Shown: positions 17,006 to 26,219 of the stretch, piece by piece
Position numbering within the stretch: position 1 is the first letter of the stretch
Layout of the letters: each line of letters starts with the position of its first letter
Assembly (NCBI GenBank): GCA_947581855.1
Contig: CANPVZ010000010.1
Coordinates: forward strand, 62,001-126,000
DNA: 64,000 nt
Direction of reading: 5' to 3'
From: an uncultured Phocaeicola sp.
Lineage (GTDB): Bacteria; Bacteroidota; Bacteroidia; Bacteroidales; Bacteroidaceae
Translations under genes and position numbers: made by a program
Notes under the pieces: generated by a model
Seen by the model: only the letters and a program-made list of their open reading frames with translations
Told to the model about the DNA's origin: nothing
The model's database searches: none

Positions 17006-18719
17006 AATTGTTACGGCACTGGTTGCCTTGTTGCTTTTGTCCGCTTTTAAGACGGATACGAATGATACTATAACAGTGTTTATGATCGGAGATTCTACCA
17101 TGGCTAATAAGCCTTTGGGAGGGGATAATCCCGAGAGGGGATGGGGACAGATGCTTCCCGGTTTCTTTACGGAGCATATACGGGTGGATAACCATGCCCA
17201 GAACGGACGGAGCTCCAAGAGTTTTATTAATGAGAAACGGTGGGATGCCGTGCTTTCTAAAATACGGAAAGGCGATTATGTATTCATCCAGTTTGGGCAT
17301 AATGATGAGAAAGAGGGGGAGAAACGCCATACCGACCCAGGTACTACCTTTGATGAAAACCTGCGTAAGTTTGTAAACGAAACCCGTTCGAAAGGGGGTA
17401 TTCCCGTATTGTTCAATTCGATAGTTCGTCGTAATTTCGGTGAAAATAAGAATGCGGTGGCCGAGGACGACCTGCATGGAAAGGGTACTACTGAAATAAA
17501 AGAGGGGGATAAACTGATTGATACCCACGGAGCTTATCTGGATTCTCCGCGTAATGTGGCCAAAGAATTGGATGTGCCTTTTATTGACATGAACAAGATT
17601 ACACATGATTTGGTGGAAGGCCTGGGACCGGAAAAGTCGAAAGACATCTATTTGTGGATTGCGCCGAAAACTCTTGCCGCTTGTCCGGACGGGCGGAAAG
17701 ATAACACGCACCTTTCTGTATACGGAGGACGTACCATTACCAAACTTACCGTGGAGGCTATTGCCGAGGCTGTACCGGAATTGGGGAAATATGTTCGTTA
17801 TTATGATTATGTAGTGGCTAAGGATGGTAGTGGGGATTTCTTTACCGTACAGGAAGCAATTAATGCAGTTCCGGATTTCCGTAAGGATATCCGTACTACA
17901 ATTCTTGTCCGCCCGGGTGTGTATAGAGAAAAGTTGGTAGTACCGGAGTGTAAAATTAATATTTCGCTTATCGGACAGACCGGAGCTGTTATTTCGTATG
18001 ATGGATATGCAAGTAAGCTAAATGCGTTGGGATCTCCCATGTCGACTTCCGGTTCGGCGTCTTGCTATATTTATGCTCCGGATTTCTATGCGGAAAACAT
18101 TACTTTCGAGAATACGGCAGGTCGGGTAGGACAGGCTGTAGCTTGTTTTGTAAGCGGTGACCGGGCGTTCTTTAAGAATTGCCGTTTCCTGGGCAATCAA
18201 GATACGCTTTATACTTATGATAAAGACTCCAGACAGTATTATGAAGACTGTTATATTGAAGGAACAGTCGATTTCATCTTTGGTTGGTCTACGGCAGTAT
18301 TCAACCGTTGCACCATCCATAGTTTGGGAAACGGCTATCTTACCGCCCCGTCAACCGATAAGGGAAAGGAATACGGTTATGTATTTTATGATTGTAAGAT
18401 GACAGCGGCGGACGAGGCTACTTCGGTATATCTGTCCCGTCCGTGGCGTCCCTATGCACAAGCCGTATTTATTCGTTGCGACCTGGGCAAGCACATAGCA
18501 CCTGCAGGATGGAATAATTGGGGAAAGAAAGAGAATGAGTCGACTGTAACCTATGCTGAGTATCAGTGTAAAGGAGAAGGGGCTAATCCGAAATCTCGCG
18601 CCTCGTTTGGCAAACAATTGAAAGATATTTCACGCTATGATATGGCTAAAGTGTTGGGAGGCACAGATGGATGGAATCCGGCGAAAGACGGTAACCAGCT
18701 GTTGAGTGTGAAGCGCTAA
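16995..18719 (+). CDS. CE12 rhamnogalacturonan acetylesterase fused to CE8 pectin methylesterase
   Basis: Exported two-enzyme fusion of 574 residues. Residues 24-265 are an SGNH hydrolase of CE12 type: MIGDSTMANK with Ser34, GHND at 101-104, and DNTH with Asp236 and His239. Residues 270-560 are a CE8 beta-helix methylesterase: GQAVA (Gln380), NQDTLYT (Gln402, Asp403), GTVDFIFG (Asp426 as nucleophile) and LSRPWRPYAQ with the conserved Arg. One polypeptide can thus remove both acetyl and methyl esters, making pectin accessible to the flanking PL10 and PL1 lyases. It overlaps the upstream gene by 11 bases and ends at a strong terminator. Confidence 0.94.
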   Translation: MKSKIVTALVALLLLSAFKTDTNDTITVFMIGDSTMANKPLGGDNPERGWGQMLPGFFTEHIRVDNHAQNGRSSKSFINEKRWDAVLSKIRKGDYVFIQFGHNDEKEGEKRHTDPGTTFDENLRKFVNETRSKGGIPVLFNSIVRRNFGENKNAVAEDDLHGKGTTEIKEGDKLIDTHGAYLDSPRNVAKELDVPFIDMNKITHDLVEGLGPEKSKDIYLWIAPKTLAACPDGRKDNTHLSVYGGRTITKLTVEAIAEAVPELGKYVRYYDYVVAKDGSGDFFTVQEAINAVPDFRKDIRTTILVRPGVYREKLVVPECKINISLIGQTGAVISYDGYASKLNALGSPMSTSGSASCYIYAPDFYAENITFENTAGRVGQAVACFVSGDRAFFKNCRFLGNQDTLYTYDKDSRQYYEDCYIEGTVDFIFGWSTAVFNRCTIHSLGNGYLTAPSTDKGKEYGYVFYDCKMTAADEATSVYLSRPWRPYAQAVFIRCDLGKHIAPAGWNNWGKKENESTVTYAEYQCKGEGANPKSRASFGKQLKDISRYDMAKVLGGTDGWNPAKDGNQLLSVKR

Positions 18720-18745
18720 AATAGGCCATCTGTCATTTTGTAAGT

Positions 18746-18786
18746 AAAATACGCAGTTCGGGTATTAAACCTGAACTGCGTATTTT
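18746..18786 (+). terminator. Strong terminator after the esterase fusion
   Basis: An 18-bp stem with one G-T pair (18746-18763 with 18769-18786) and a 5-base loop, ending in TTTT. It separates the PL10-CE operon from the PL1 gene, whose ATG is 36 bases further on, so PL1 may depend on read-through. Confidence 0.85.
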
Positions 18787-18821
18787 GGTCTAAGCAAGTA
18801 TACAAACTAAAAGAAGCATAT

Positions 18822-21338
18822 ATGTTGAACACATTGAAGGGCATTCGATACGGACTTTTAAGCTCCGTTTTGCTCATTTCGAACGGGGTGCCGGTGATGG
18901 CACAAAAAAGTTTTGCGGATAAGTCCGCACAGTCTGCTTATAAAATAGACTGTAATGTATCCGGGCGCAGAAACGCCGAAGTAAATGAAGAAGGTTACAG
19001 GCCGTGGGCAATGGAAAATGGTACGGTTAATTCGCTTTCTCTTGACAAAAAGGTGCGGGTCACCCTAACTGTAAAAAACGGAGGACAGATGACATCCGGC
19101 TATTATAAAGCTGGTATTCAGGAACCTTATTTGGCCAGATTGGTGAGTGATGGCCTTTGTCTGAATAATTCGGGAGAACTGGAGATGCGTATTAGCGGTC
19201 TGCCTAAAGGAAATCATCTTATTCAAACGTATCACAATAATTATAGTGTGGATAATAAAGCAGACGTTCCCTCATTTGACGTGTACGCGCAGGGACGTTT
19301 GGTACATGCCGGCCAAAAGTGTACTCGACGTTCTTTGGTAAAAGAGGAAGCGCTTATCTTAAAAACAGAGGTGAGTGTGGCAAAAGATGGGGATGAAGTC
19401 GTGTTACGTTTTTTACCGAAAGGAAGTGCTGCGGATAAAGTATGTAGTGTTTATCTGAACGGCATAGAGATTGATACGCCGGACGTGCTGAAACAAGCCT
19501 GCCGCCCAACGCCTTTTGACGGCGATATGCATGCTGATGCGGATACGGGTACAATGCTTTTGAAATGGAATTCGGCAGCCGGAGCTGTCAAACATCATGT
19601 ATACATGGGTTGTGATTATGACGAATTGGAAAAGGCGACAACAGCTGACAGTAAATTGTATAAAGGAACTTTCGGGACACCTCAATACAAAATAAATAAT
19701 CTTTCTAATTTGAAAACTTATTATTGGAGAGTGGACGAGGAAGACCCGCAAGGGAATATTACGCGAGGCGCCATATGGAGTTTCAGACCTCGTCATCTGG
19801 CATTTTATGGAGCCGAAGGTTACGGACGTTTCGCTATTGGCGGTCGTGGAGGAAAAGTCGTATATGTAACCAATCTGAATGATGACGGACCGGGAAGTTT
19901 CCGCGAAGCTGTAACGAACGAAATCGGTCCCCGTACCATTGTGTTTGCCGTGTCGGGAACCATTCATTTGAAGTCGCGCCTTGCATGTTCTTCTCCTAAT
20001 GTGACGATTGCCGGACAAACAGCTCCGGGCAAAGGTATTTGTATCCAGGGCGCTCCGTTCGGAGTAGGCAGTGACGGTATTTGCCGTTTCATCCGTGTTC
20101 GGTTGGGCAAAGGCAGAACCTTTGACGGCATCGGCATGGCGGGAGCAAACCACAGCATTACCGACCATTGTTCTATTAGTTGGACTATTGATGAGGCTTT
20201 CAGTTCGCGTGGAGCTAAAAATATAACTTTGCAGAGGACATTAATTTCCGAAGCATTGAATGTGGCAGGCCATAAAAACTATCCCAAAGGCAAAGGACAT
20301 GGCTATGCGGCTACTATTGGAGGTAATGTAGGCTCGTTCCATCATAATTTGCTGGTACACTGTGCCGGACGTAACTGGAGTATGGGAGGCGGATTGGACG
20401 GAAACGGATATTATTCGGGTCGTTTGGATCTCTTCAATAATGTGGTATACAATTGGGGTGGACGTGCCACCGACGGAGGCGCTCACGAAGTGAACTTTGT
20501 AAACAACTATTATAAGGCTGGTCCCTCCACTACTCAAATGTTTATCCTGAGAGCCCAGTTGGAAGGTGTAGGTAAAGGTTCGCAAAGCTATTATTGCGCA
20601 GGTAATATCCTTCAGCATAGAGATGGTAAGCTGGTAACGGATAATGAACGGCTTCGCAGATATGAGCTTTCGCATGGTCAGATATTAGATTGGAATGTAT
20701 GGGTGGACAAGCCGTTTTTCCCTTCGTATGCCCGTATAGAACCGGCTGCGGAAGCTTATAAATCGGTACTTTCGGATGTTGGTTGCAACATGCCGGTGTT
20801 TGATGAGCACGATTCTCGTATTGTAAAAGAAGTTCTGGGTGGAACCTATACTTATACAGGTAGTATCGGTAAACTTCCGGGAATTATAGATGACGAACAA
20901 GATGCCGGAGGATATGAAAATTATCCGGCGGAAAAGAGAACTGCTGATTTTGATACTGACCGGGATGGTTTGCCCGATTGGTGGGAGAAGCTTCACGCAA
21001 CCAACCCCAACTCGGCTCCCAACGATTTCTCAGATGCCAATGCTGATGTGGACGGTGACGGATATACGGCTTTGGAGGACTATCTGGAGTGGATGTCGGT
21101 TCCTCATTATTATCTGAAATCCGGTAACGAAAAGAAAATAGATCTTTCAGTATATTTTGCTGGTTATAACGAACCATCGTATAAGGTTTCTTGTCCGGAT
21201 GCCGGCGTAGCAGTGAAGGGTGCGCAGCTTACCGTGCAGGCTACCGGAAAACGAAAAGGTATTGTGTATGTAGAAGTAAAAGCAACTGATAAGGAAAGCG
21301 GTAGTATGACACGGAGAATAGGTTTCTGCATAGAGTAA
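18822..21338 (+). CDS. Multidomain PL1 pectate lyase
   Basis: Exported 838-residue protein. Signal peptide about 1-27 (ends VMAQ). An N-terminal beta domain of unrecognised type covers about 35-225. A fibronectin III-like domain (about 228-325) contains TYYWRVDEEDPQGN. The PL1 right-handed beta-helix (about 328-680) begins GAEGYGRFAIGGRGG and includes IVFAVSGTIHL and ITDHCSISWTIDEAFSS. A calcium-binding TSP3/EF-like segment (about 705-755) has DTDRDGLPDWW and DVDGDGYTALEDY. An immunoglobulin-like tail follows. PL1 enzymes cut homogalacturonan using Ca2+. The modular ends suggest surface anchoring or polymer binding. Confidence 0.9.
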   Translation: MLNTLKGIRYGLLSSVLLISNGVPVMAQKSFADKSAQSAYKIDCNVSGRRNAEVNEEGYRPWAMENGTVNSLSLDKKVRVTLTVKNGGQMTSGYYKAGIQEPYLARLVSDGLCLNNSGELEMRISGLPKGNHLIQTYHNNYSVDNKADVPSFDVYAQGRLVHAGQKCTRRSLVKEEALILKTEVSVAKDGDEVVLRFLPKGSAADKVCSVYLNGIEIDTPDVLKQACRPTPFDGDMHADADTGTMLLKWNSAAGAVKHHVYMGCDYDELEKATTADSKLYKGTFGTPQYKINNLSNLKTYYWRVDEEDPQGNITRGAIWSFRPRHLAFYGAEGYGRFAIGGRGGKVVYVTNLNDDGPGSFREAVTNEIGPRTIVFAVSGTIHLKSRLACSSPNVTIAGQTAPGKGICIQGAPFGVGSDGICRFIRVRLGKGRTFDGIGMAGANHSITDHCSISWTIDEAFSSRGAKNITLQRTLISEALNVAGHKNYPKGKGHGYAATIGGNVGSFHHNLLVHCAGRNWSMGGGLDGNGYYSGRLDLFNNVVYNWGGRATDGGAHEVNFVNNYYKAGPSTTQMFILRAQLEGVGKGSQSYYCAGNILQHRDGKLVTDNERLRRYELSHGQILDWNVWVDKPFFPSYARIEPAAEAYKSVLSDVGCNMPVFDEHDSRIVKEVLGGTYTYTGSIGKLPGIIDDEQDAGGYENYPAEKRTADFDTDRDGLPDWWEKLHATNPNSAPNDFSDANADVDGDGYTALEDYLEWMSVPHYYLKSGNEKKIDLSVYFAGYNEPSYKVSCPDAGVAVKGAQLTVQATGKRKGIVYVEVKATDKESGSMTRRIGFCIE

Positions 21339-21421
21339 TAAAGTGGTAGTAATAGCTTACGATATGAATTAGGACGTTTCCGGCAGAACCGATTTATCTA
21401 TCTGTCGCAGATTGCTCCTAG

Positions 21422-21465
21422 AGTCCCGAATACATGCTTAAGTGACTGTGTTCGGGACTTTTTTT
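21422..21465 (+). terminator. Strong terminator after PL1
   Basis: AGTCCCGAA (21422-21430) pairs with TTCGGGACT (21451-21459), extendable inwards to 13 bp, followed by seven T. Confidence 0.88.
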
Positions 21466-21510
21466 GTGGCATTGTCTGTTGATGTAAGGATATTATTTAC
21501 TGACTTTTCA

Positions 21511-21620
21511 TAACATTACTAGTTTAAAATTGTAACATTATTAGTTACGCTTGATCGTATTATTAGTTGCGTTGAATAACATTATTAGTTATTTCAGATA
21601 ATAAGATTCGTTACTTCTTC
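21511..21620. repeat. Degenerate tandem array, 22-bp period (5 units)
   Basis: Units at 21511, 21533, 21555, 21577 and 21599, each exactly 22 bases. Core TAACATTATTAGTTA, with the last unit decayed. The same core reappears at 53953-53995. Confidence 0.9.
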
Positions 21621-21807
21621 CGGTTTTACTTGTTTTTATGATTAAATTCCGGAAAATCAGTTTTTTTCTTAAGTGAATGTAAAGAGGTTACAAGTAAATC
21701 ATTTTTTTATTCGTTGATTCACTTTCCTTATAGAGTGTTTTTTACAATAAAATCAAAAATCACAATAAAAACATCATTTTTAATAATTCCTTTCGTTCTG
21801 AATTATT

Positions 21808-21815
21808 TAGGTTTG
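21808..21815 (+). promoter_or_regulatory. Probable -7 element of the MG2/NVEALA locus
   Basis: TAGGTTTG, 20 bases upstream of the first gene's ATG. No clear -33 TTTG. Confidence 0.5.
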
Positions 21816-21834
21816 CAAAATCTAATATTTAAGT

Positions 21835-24459
21835 ATGATGAAGTTAAGGATTTTCGTATTCTTATATTTTGTGAGCTTTTGGTTTATGACTTCTTTCTCG
21901 CCACAAGCCTCTATCTACGCTCAGCACCCCGCCACCCAGCGTTTGGCAAATTACATCAAGCATATCAACCGCTTCGCAACGGATTGTCCTCAGGAAAAAG
22001 TATACCTACATTTCGATAACACGGGTTATTACGTGGGTGACACCATCTGGTTCAAAGCCTATACGGTATTTGCCGAAACTGTCAAACCTACCACCTTGAG
22101 CCGTGTGCTTCACGTAGAGCTGGTAACTCCCCGGGGTGAGATTGTGGACAGCCGTAAGTTGAAGATTGTGGACGGCCAGTGCCATGGTGAGTTTGCTTTA
22201 AGCGATGACTACCGTGGCGGTTTCTATGAGGTGCGCGCCTATACGCGGGGCATGCTGAACTTCGGGGATGATTATATCTTTTCTCGTGTATTTCCGGTAT
22301 ATAGCGCTCCGGAGATATCGGGTAACTATGAGGCGAAAGAGATGGACAGTTTCTTTGGTGAGAAGAAAGAGCGTCCTTCCCCTGCAACCTACGATAAAGT
22401 GAATCTAACTTTCTTCCCCGAGGGCGGTCATGCGGTAAAGGGTTTGCGTTCTAGGATTGCTTTTCGTTCGAGTGGAAGCAAAGGGGAGGATATCTGTGTG
22501 AGGGGTAACCTATATAATAAGTCGGGTGAGCAAGTGGCGGTATTGAATACCCTTCACCAGGGAATGGGCGTCTTTGAATTAACCCCTGAAGAAGATGAAT
22601 ACAAGGCTGTTTTGGAATATGACGGGAAGCAATATACGTTTCCTTTTAAAGAGGTACTTCCAGAAGGCTATACCATGCATGTTAACAACATGCGTTCGGA
22701 GAGTATACAAATTACACTTCAAAAATCTTCTTCGCTACCCTATGATACGGTGGCTGTTTCTGTGAGTTGTCGTGGACGCGTATATTCAGTAGAGGCATTC
22801 GGTTTGGGTGAAGAACCTTATACATTCAGCGTGTCGAAAGATCGGTTTCCTGCAGGTTGCCTGCAAATCACAGCTTTTAATGCGGATGGTGATATTCTGG
22901 CGGAACGTCTGGCATTTCATACCAAGCCCGACATGTACATTCCGATAAGAGTCACCCAGGACAAGCCTGTGTACAAACCCTTCGAGGAAATCAACATGGA
23001 GTTTGATATTCATGACATTGAAGGCAATCCGGTGGAGACCACCTTTTCTGTGGCGGTAAGGGATGCGGCCACTACTCCTGTGACAGGTTATCAGGACAAT
23101 ATGCTGACCAACCTGCTGTTATCTTCCGAGGTAAAGGGTTACATCGAAAATCCGCTTCAATACTTTACGGATACGAGCCGTTCGACGAGAAGGAAGTTGG
23201 ATTTATTGATGATGGTACAAGGCTGGCGTCGTTACAGTTGGCAGCAGATGTCGGGAGTGAAACCGTTTGCTGTAAATCACTTTGTGGAAGAGGGCTTGCC
23301 TCTTTGGGGGCGTGTGTTAACATTGGTAGGTAATAAGCCTCGCACAAATGCCGATATCCTGTTTTGGATGAAGAACACGAAAGGGAGTGAGATACATGGT
23401 AAAGGCCATACGGATGATAAAGGTAATTTTTATTGTATTCTGCCTGACAGTTTGGATATAACCGGTCGTTGGTTGTTGAATGTTTCCGTATCGGAGAAAG
23501 GCAAGCAGAAACATTCTCAAGTATTGATGAACCGTCATTTCTCTCCGAAGAGGCGTAGTTATACCTATTTGGATACGTTTGTAAGGGACAGTGTTGTGCT
23601 TTTAGCGGAAGAAGAGGATAGTTTGCATCGGCCTTCCCTAATGGAGACTCAGGTTATGAAAGAGGTGCAGGTGAAGCGTTACCGTCCTCGGAAACGTTTG
23701 GAACCGGAATTTGTATTCGATGTAGATAAAGATATCAATGAACGGTTGGATAAAGGAGAAGATGTGCCTTCAACGATTGGAGAGTATGTTGAACTACACC
23801 ATCCTAACATTATTTATGATAATGATTTTAATATATATACTTATGGAATAATAAATAAATGGGCACGGAATCCAACACTTAAATATGTATTATTCCGTTT
23901 AGTCTGCCGAAAAGAGGATAAACCTAAGTTCCGTCATATTCTTGTACATGAAATTAATATAGAATCTGTCCGTTCAATTAAGGTTTATGAAAAGAACATG
24001 CTTGAGTTGAAAGAGAGGTATATGGATGAAGGCGGACAAGATGATTTATATTTAAGGAAGTTTGCTCGTCAAGATTCTATATTAAAAAAAGAAGATGGTG
24101 CTTCTTCTCGATATATCAGTTTGGAAAAGGATATAGGAGATGATATCGTAGAAAAAATAGGTATGAAAAAGATATTAAAAGCGATTGTTATTGCCGAGTT
24201 ATATGATGAAGTATATAACGATACCCGTAAAGGTATCCGCCAAACGTATTATACCGGTTATTCTCCAGTAAGGGAATACTATAACTTGAAAAGTTCCGAC
24301 CAGGCGATGGATGATATCCACTATCGTCGCACGCTTTATTGGAATCCGGATATAAAGACTGACGCTTCAGGAAAAGCAAATATCCGTTTTTACAATAATG
24401 GAACTTGTAAGCGGATGAACGTGAGTATAGAGCATCTCAATTTTATAAAGAATATGTAA
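21835..24459 (+). CDS. MG2-like (alpha-2-macroglobulin-like) exported protein, copy 1
   Basis: Large exported protein of 874 residues with a signal peptide of about 30 residues ending YAQ. It reads as a string of macroglobulin-type beta domains: an MG2-like domain starting YLHFDNTGYYVGDTIWFKAY, a second with FFPEGGHAVKGLRSRIAFR, and KPVYKPFEEINMEFDI. No thioester motif or protease bait region was noticed. Residues about 29-641 are identical to copy 2. Residues about 642-780 are unrelated or strongly diverged, and a conserved tail returns at ELYDEVYNDTRKGIRQTYYTGY. A small Cys-rich secreted protein follows 36 bases downstream. Function unknown; a surface scaffold or receptor with variable recognition region is inferred. 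Confidence 0.8.
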   Translation: MMKLRIFVFLYFVSFWFMTSFSPQASIYAQHPATQRLANYIKHINRFATDCPQEKVYLHFDNTGYYVGDTIWFKAYTVFAETVKPTTLSRVLHVELVTPRGEIVDSRKLKIVDGQCHGEFALSDDYRGGFYEVRAYTRGMLNFGDDYIFSRVFPVYSAPEISGNYEAKEMDSFFGEKKERPSPATYDKVNLTFFPEGGHAVKGLRSRIAFRSSGSKGEDICVRGNLYNKSGEQVAVLNTLHQGMGVFELTPEEDEYKAVLEYDGKQYTFPFKEVLPEGYTMHVNNMRSESIQITLQKSSSLPYDTVAVSVSCRGRVYSVEAFGLGEEPYTFSVSKDRFPAGCLQITAFNADGDILAERLAFHTKPDMYIPIRVTQDKPVYKPFEEINMEFDIHDIEGNPVETTFSVAVRDAATTPVTGYQDNMLTNLLLSSEVKGYIENPLQYFTDTSRSTRRKLDLLMMVQGWRRYSWQQMSGVKPFAVNHFVEEGLPLWGRVLTLVGNKPRTNADILFWMKNTKGSEIHGKGHTDDKGNFYCILPDSLDITGRWLLNVSVSEKGKQKHSQVLMNRHFSPKRRSYTYLDTFVRDSVVLLAEEEDSLHRPSLMETQVMKEVQVKRYRPRKRLEPEFVFDVDKDINERLDKGEDVPSTIGEYVELHHPNIIYDNDFNIYTYGIINKWARNPTLKYVLFRLVCRKEDKPKFRHILVHEINIESVRSIKVYEKNMLELKERYMDEGGQDDLYLRKFARQDSILKKEDGASSRYISLEKDIGDDIVEKIGMKKILKAIVIAELYDEVYNDTRKGIRQTYYTGYSPVREYYNLKSSDQAMDDIHYRRTLYWNPDIKTDASGKANIRFYNNGTCKRMNVSIEHLNFIKNM
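21919..23756 (+). repeat. 1,838-bp direct repeat, copy A
   Basis: This segment reappears at 26924-28761 (offset 5,005 bases). No difference was seen in the portions compared, and both translations match throughout. The left edge coincides with the signal peptide cleavage codons and the right edge with the start of the variable C-terminal part. Confidence 0.93.
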
Positions 24460-24495
24460 AGTGTTTTTATAATATAAATATTAATTTAATTAGTT

Positions 24496-24924
24496 ATGAG
24501 TAGAAAACTGTTATTTTTATCTGTGGCGATTGTTGGATTATTGGCATTCATTACATTTCAGAATGGAGAAATATTGTTTAAGGAAGGGAAAAGTGTATCA
24601 TCAGTGAATATAGTTGCGTTGGCTGGTGACGAGTTCCATCATGAAACTTGGGATGATATGGAACTTGTGACTTATCTTTGTGATGATGGTGCTCATGATG
24701 GTAAAAGTTGTGAATTATCATCAGGGTATCCTAAAGGTTGTACTTATGCAGATGAGGAATATTGTCCTCCAACGAGTGGAGATAATGGAAATGGTGAGAC
24801 AGTAAAACCAAATCCTGATCTCCAATGTCCTGCAGGAGGTTATCATAATTGGAGAAGAGTTTATATAGGGGGTGTGCTTCAAAATAAATGTACAAAGTGT
24901 GGTATGTTAAAAGGTAATAACTAA
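24496..24924 (+). CDS. Small secreted seven-cysteine NVEALA-type protein 1
   Basis: 142-residue secreted protein. The hydrophobic N-terminus (about 5-22) is followed by NIVALAGDE, matching the NVEALA leader motif of a Bacteroidetes-specific small protein family of unknown function. The mature part has seven cysteines: CDDG, SCE, GCTYADEEYC, QC and a C-terminal CTKC. The cysteine order and spacing match the second family member at 29467. It directly follows the variable end of MG2 copy 1 and is followed by a strong terminator, so the two are probably co-transcribed. It could be a ligand, bacteriocin-like peptide or structural partner. Confidence 0.8.
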   Translation: MSRKLLFLSVAIVGLLAFITFQNGEILFKEGKSVSSVNIVALAGDEFHHETWDDMELVTYLCDDGAHDGKSCELSSGYPKGCTYADEEYCPPTSGDNGNGETVKPNPDLQCPAGGYHNWRRVYIGGVLQNKCTKCGMLKGNN

Positions 24925-24941
24925 TATTTTGAGTTATAACG

Positions 24942-24986
24942 ACTATTATAGATTTATATACCATATAAGTCTATAATAGTTTTTTA
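24942..24986 (+). terminator. Strong terminator after NVEALA protein 1
   Basis: An 11-bp outer stem (24942-24952 with 24970-24980), continuing inwards to an almost closed hairpin, then seven T. It splits the locus into transcription segments. Confidence 0.88.
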
Positions 24987-25010
24987 ATATTTGATAATTA
25001 AGAGAATGAT

Positions 25011-26216
25011 ATGAAGCAATTACTGAGCATTCATTTTTATGTAAAGCAAATTCTTTACCTATTTGCATTCTTTTTGTTTGCATGTAATGGAGGCAAACCT
25101 AAATACATCGTAAAAGATGCTCCTCAAGCAGATACCATCTGCGTAGATATAGATAAAGCAAAGGACGATTCCTTTCGTGATATGTTCGAAAAGATAGATT
25201 ATATTTTGATGCCTTACGACAGTGTATTTTGCATTGGTAAAGTGGATAAATTGGTGGTTACAGATAGTCTGTTGTTTGTGATGGATCGGAGAATATCAAG
25301 AGGTATTTATGCGTTGGATAGAAAAGGGAATTCTGTAATTGTGATTCATAAAACCGGTACTGCACCGGGAGAATATGTCGCAATGAAAGATATATCTTAT
25401 GATGAAAAGACGCAAGAGGTAAAGACATATTGTGTGGCACGAAAGAAACAGATACATTATACGTTGCAGGGACACTTTGTAAAAGAGAATGATATACCTT
25501 ATTTTTCTTTAAGGGTGGAGCCTATAGGGGATAATTACATATTGCATGCTGATTATGCAAAAAGTGAGGACCTGAAGTGGAATGGGAAATACCCGAACCT
25601 TATTCTTTGGAATCCGAAGGAAAATGTTGTACTGTTTGCTGCCGACTATTTTAAGGCTCCGGCAGCAAAGGCCACTTTGATTACTTCCCAACCTCAATTC
25701 TCTAAACTTAACGATACATTGTACAGCATTAAACCGGATCATTGCAATACGGTTTACCATATTACACCGCATCAGATTTATCCGGCTTACCAGTTGGATT
25801 TCGGACCTTATAACTTGGATGAGGATTTTTGGAATATGGCTTCCAAGAAGCGGATGAAGTTTAAGACGCTGGATAATTACAGCGACAGCCGGGAACTTTG
25901 CGAGGCGTTTCGTTTTTTGGAGGGAAAGGATTTCCTTTATTTCGTATGTAAGCAACGGAAAACGGTGACGCATGTCTTTTATTCCAAGAAGACGAAGAGG
26001 CTGAGGCAAATAGCAAAATTTAAAAATGATATGGATTATGTCACGTTGTTCCGTCCGATTGCCATTCATGATGATAAGTTGTATTGCCTGCTGGATTCGG
26101 AAGAGGTATATAAAATGAAAGAAGAATTGACAGGTGTTCTGCCGGATAGGCTTCTGGAGAATGTACAAGAATTTGGGAATCCGATAATTGCGATCTTTAC
26201 TTTAAAACCTTTTTAA
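25011..26216 (+). CDS. 6-bladed beta-propeller lipoprotein
   Basis: 401-residue protein with a lipobox FLFAC (Cys25) after a hydrophobic N-terminus, so membrane-anchored. The rest resembles the Bacteroidetes 6-bladed beta-propeller family (PF17170): ICVDIDKAKDDSF at the start, then repeated blades such as LLFVMDRRISRGIYALDRKGNSV and TGTAPGEYVAMKDISYD. Members are often found beside NVEALA genes; their biochemical role is unknown and binding is the usual assumption. Only 3 bases separate it from the thioredoxin-like gene, so these two form an operon. Confidence 0.82.
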   Translation: MKQLLSIHFYVKQILYLFAFFLFACNGGKPKYIVKDAPQADTICVDIDKAKDDSFRDMFEKIDYILMPYDSVFCIGKVDKLVVTDSLLFVMDRRISRGIYALDRKGNSVIVIHKTGTAPGEYVAMKDISYDEKTQEVKTYCVARKKQIHYTLQGHFVKENDIPYFSLRVEPIGDNYILHADYAKSEDLKWNGKYPNLILWNPKENVVLFAADYFKAPAAKATLITSQPQFSKLNDTLYSIKPDHCNTVYHITPHQIYPAYQLDFGPYNLDEDFWNMASKKRMKFKTLDNYSDSRELCEAFRFLEGKDFLYFVCKQRKTVTHVFYSKKTKRLRQIAKFKNDMDYVTLFRPIAIHDDKLYCLLDSEEVYKMKEELTGVLPDRLLENVQEFGNPIIAIFTLKPF

Positions 26217-26219
26217 GAA

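Larger units (their letters stand above)
21339..21834. other. Intergenic interval before the MG2/NVEALA locus
   Basis: 496 bases holding the PL1 terminator, the 22-bp array at 21511-21620, an AT-rich stretch and a promoter match at 21808. No gene seen. Confidence 0.6.
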
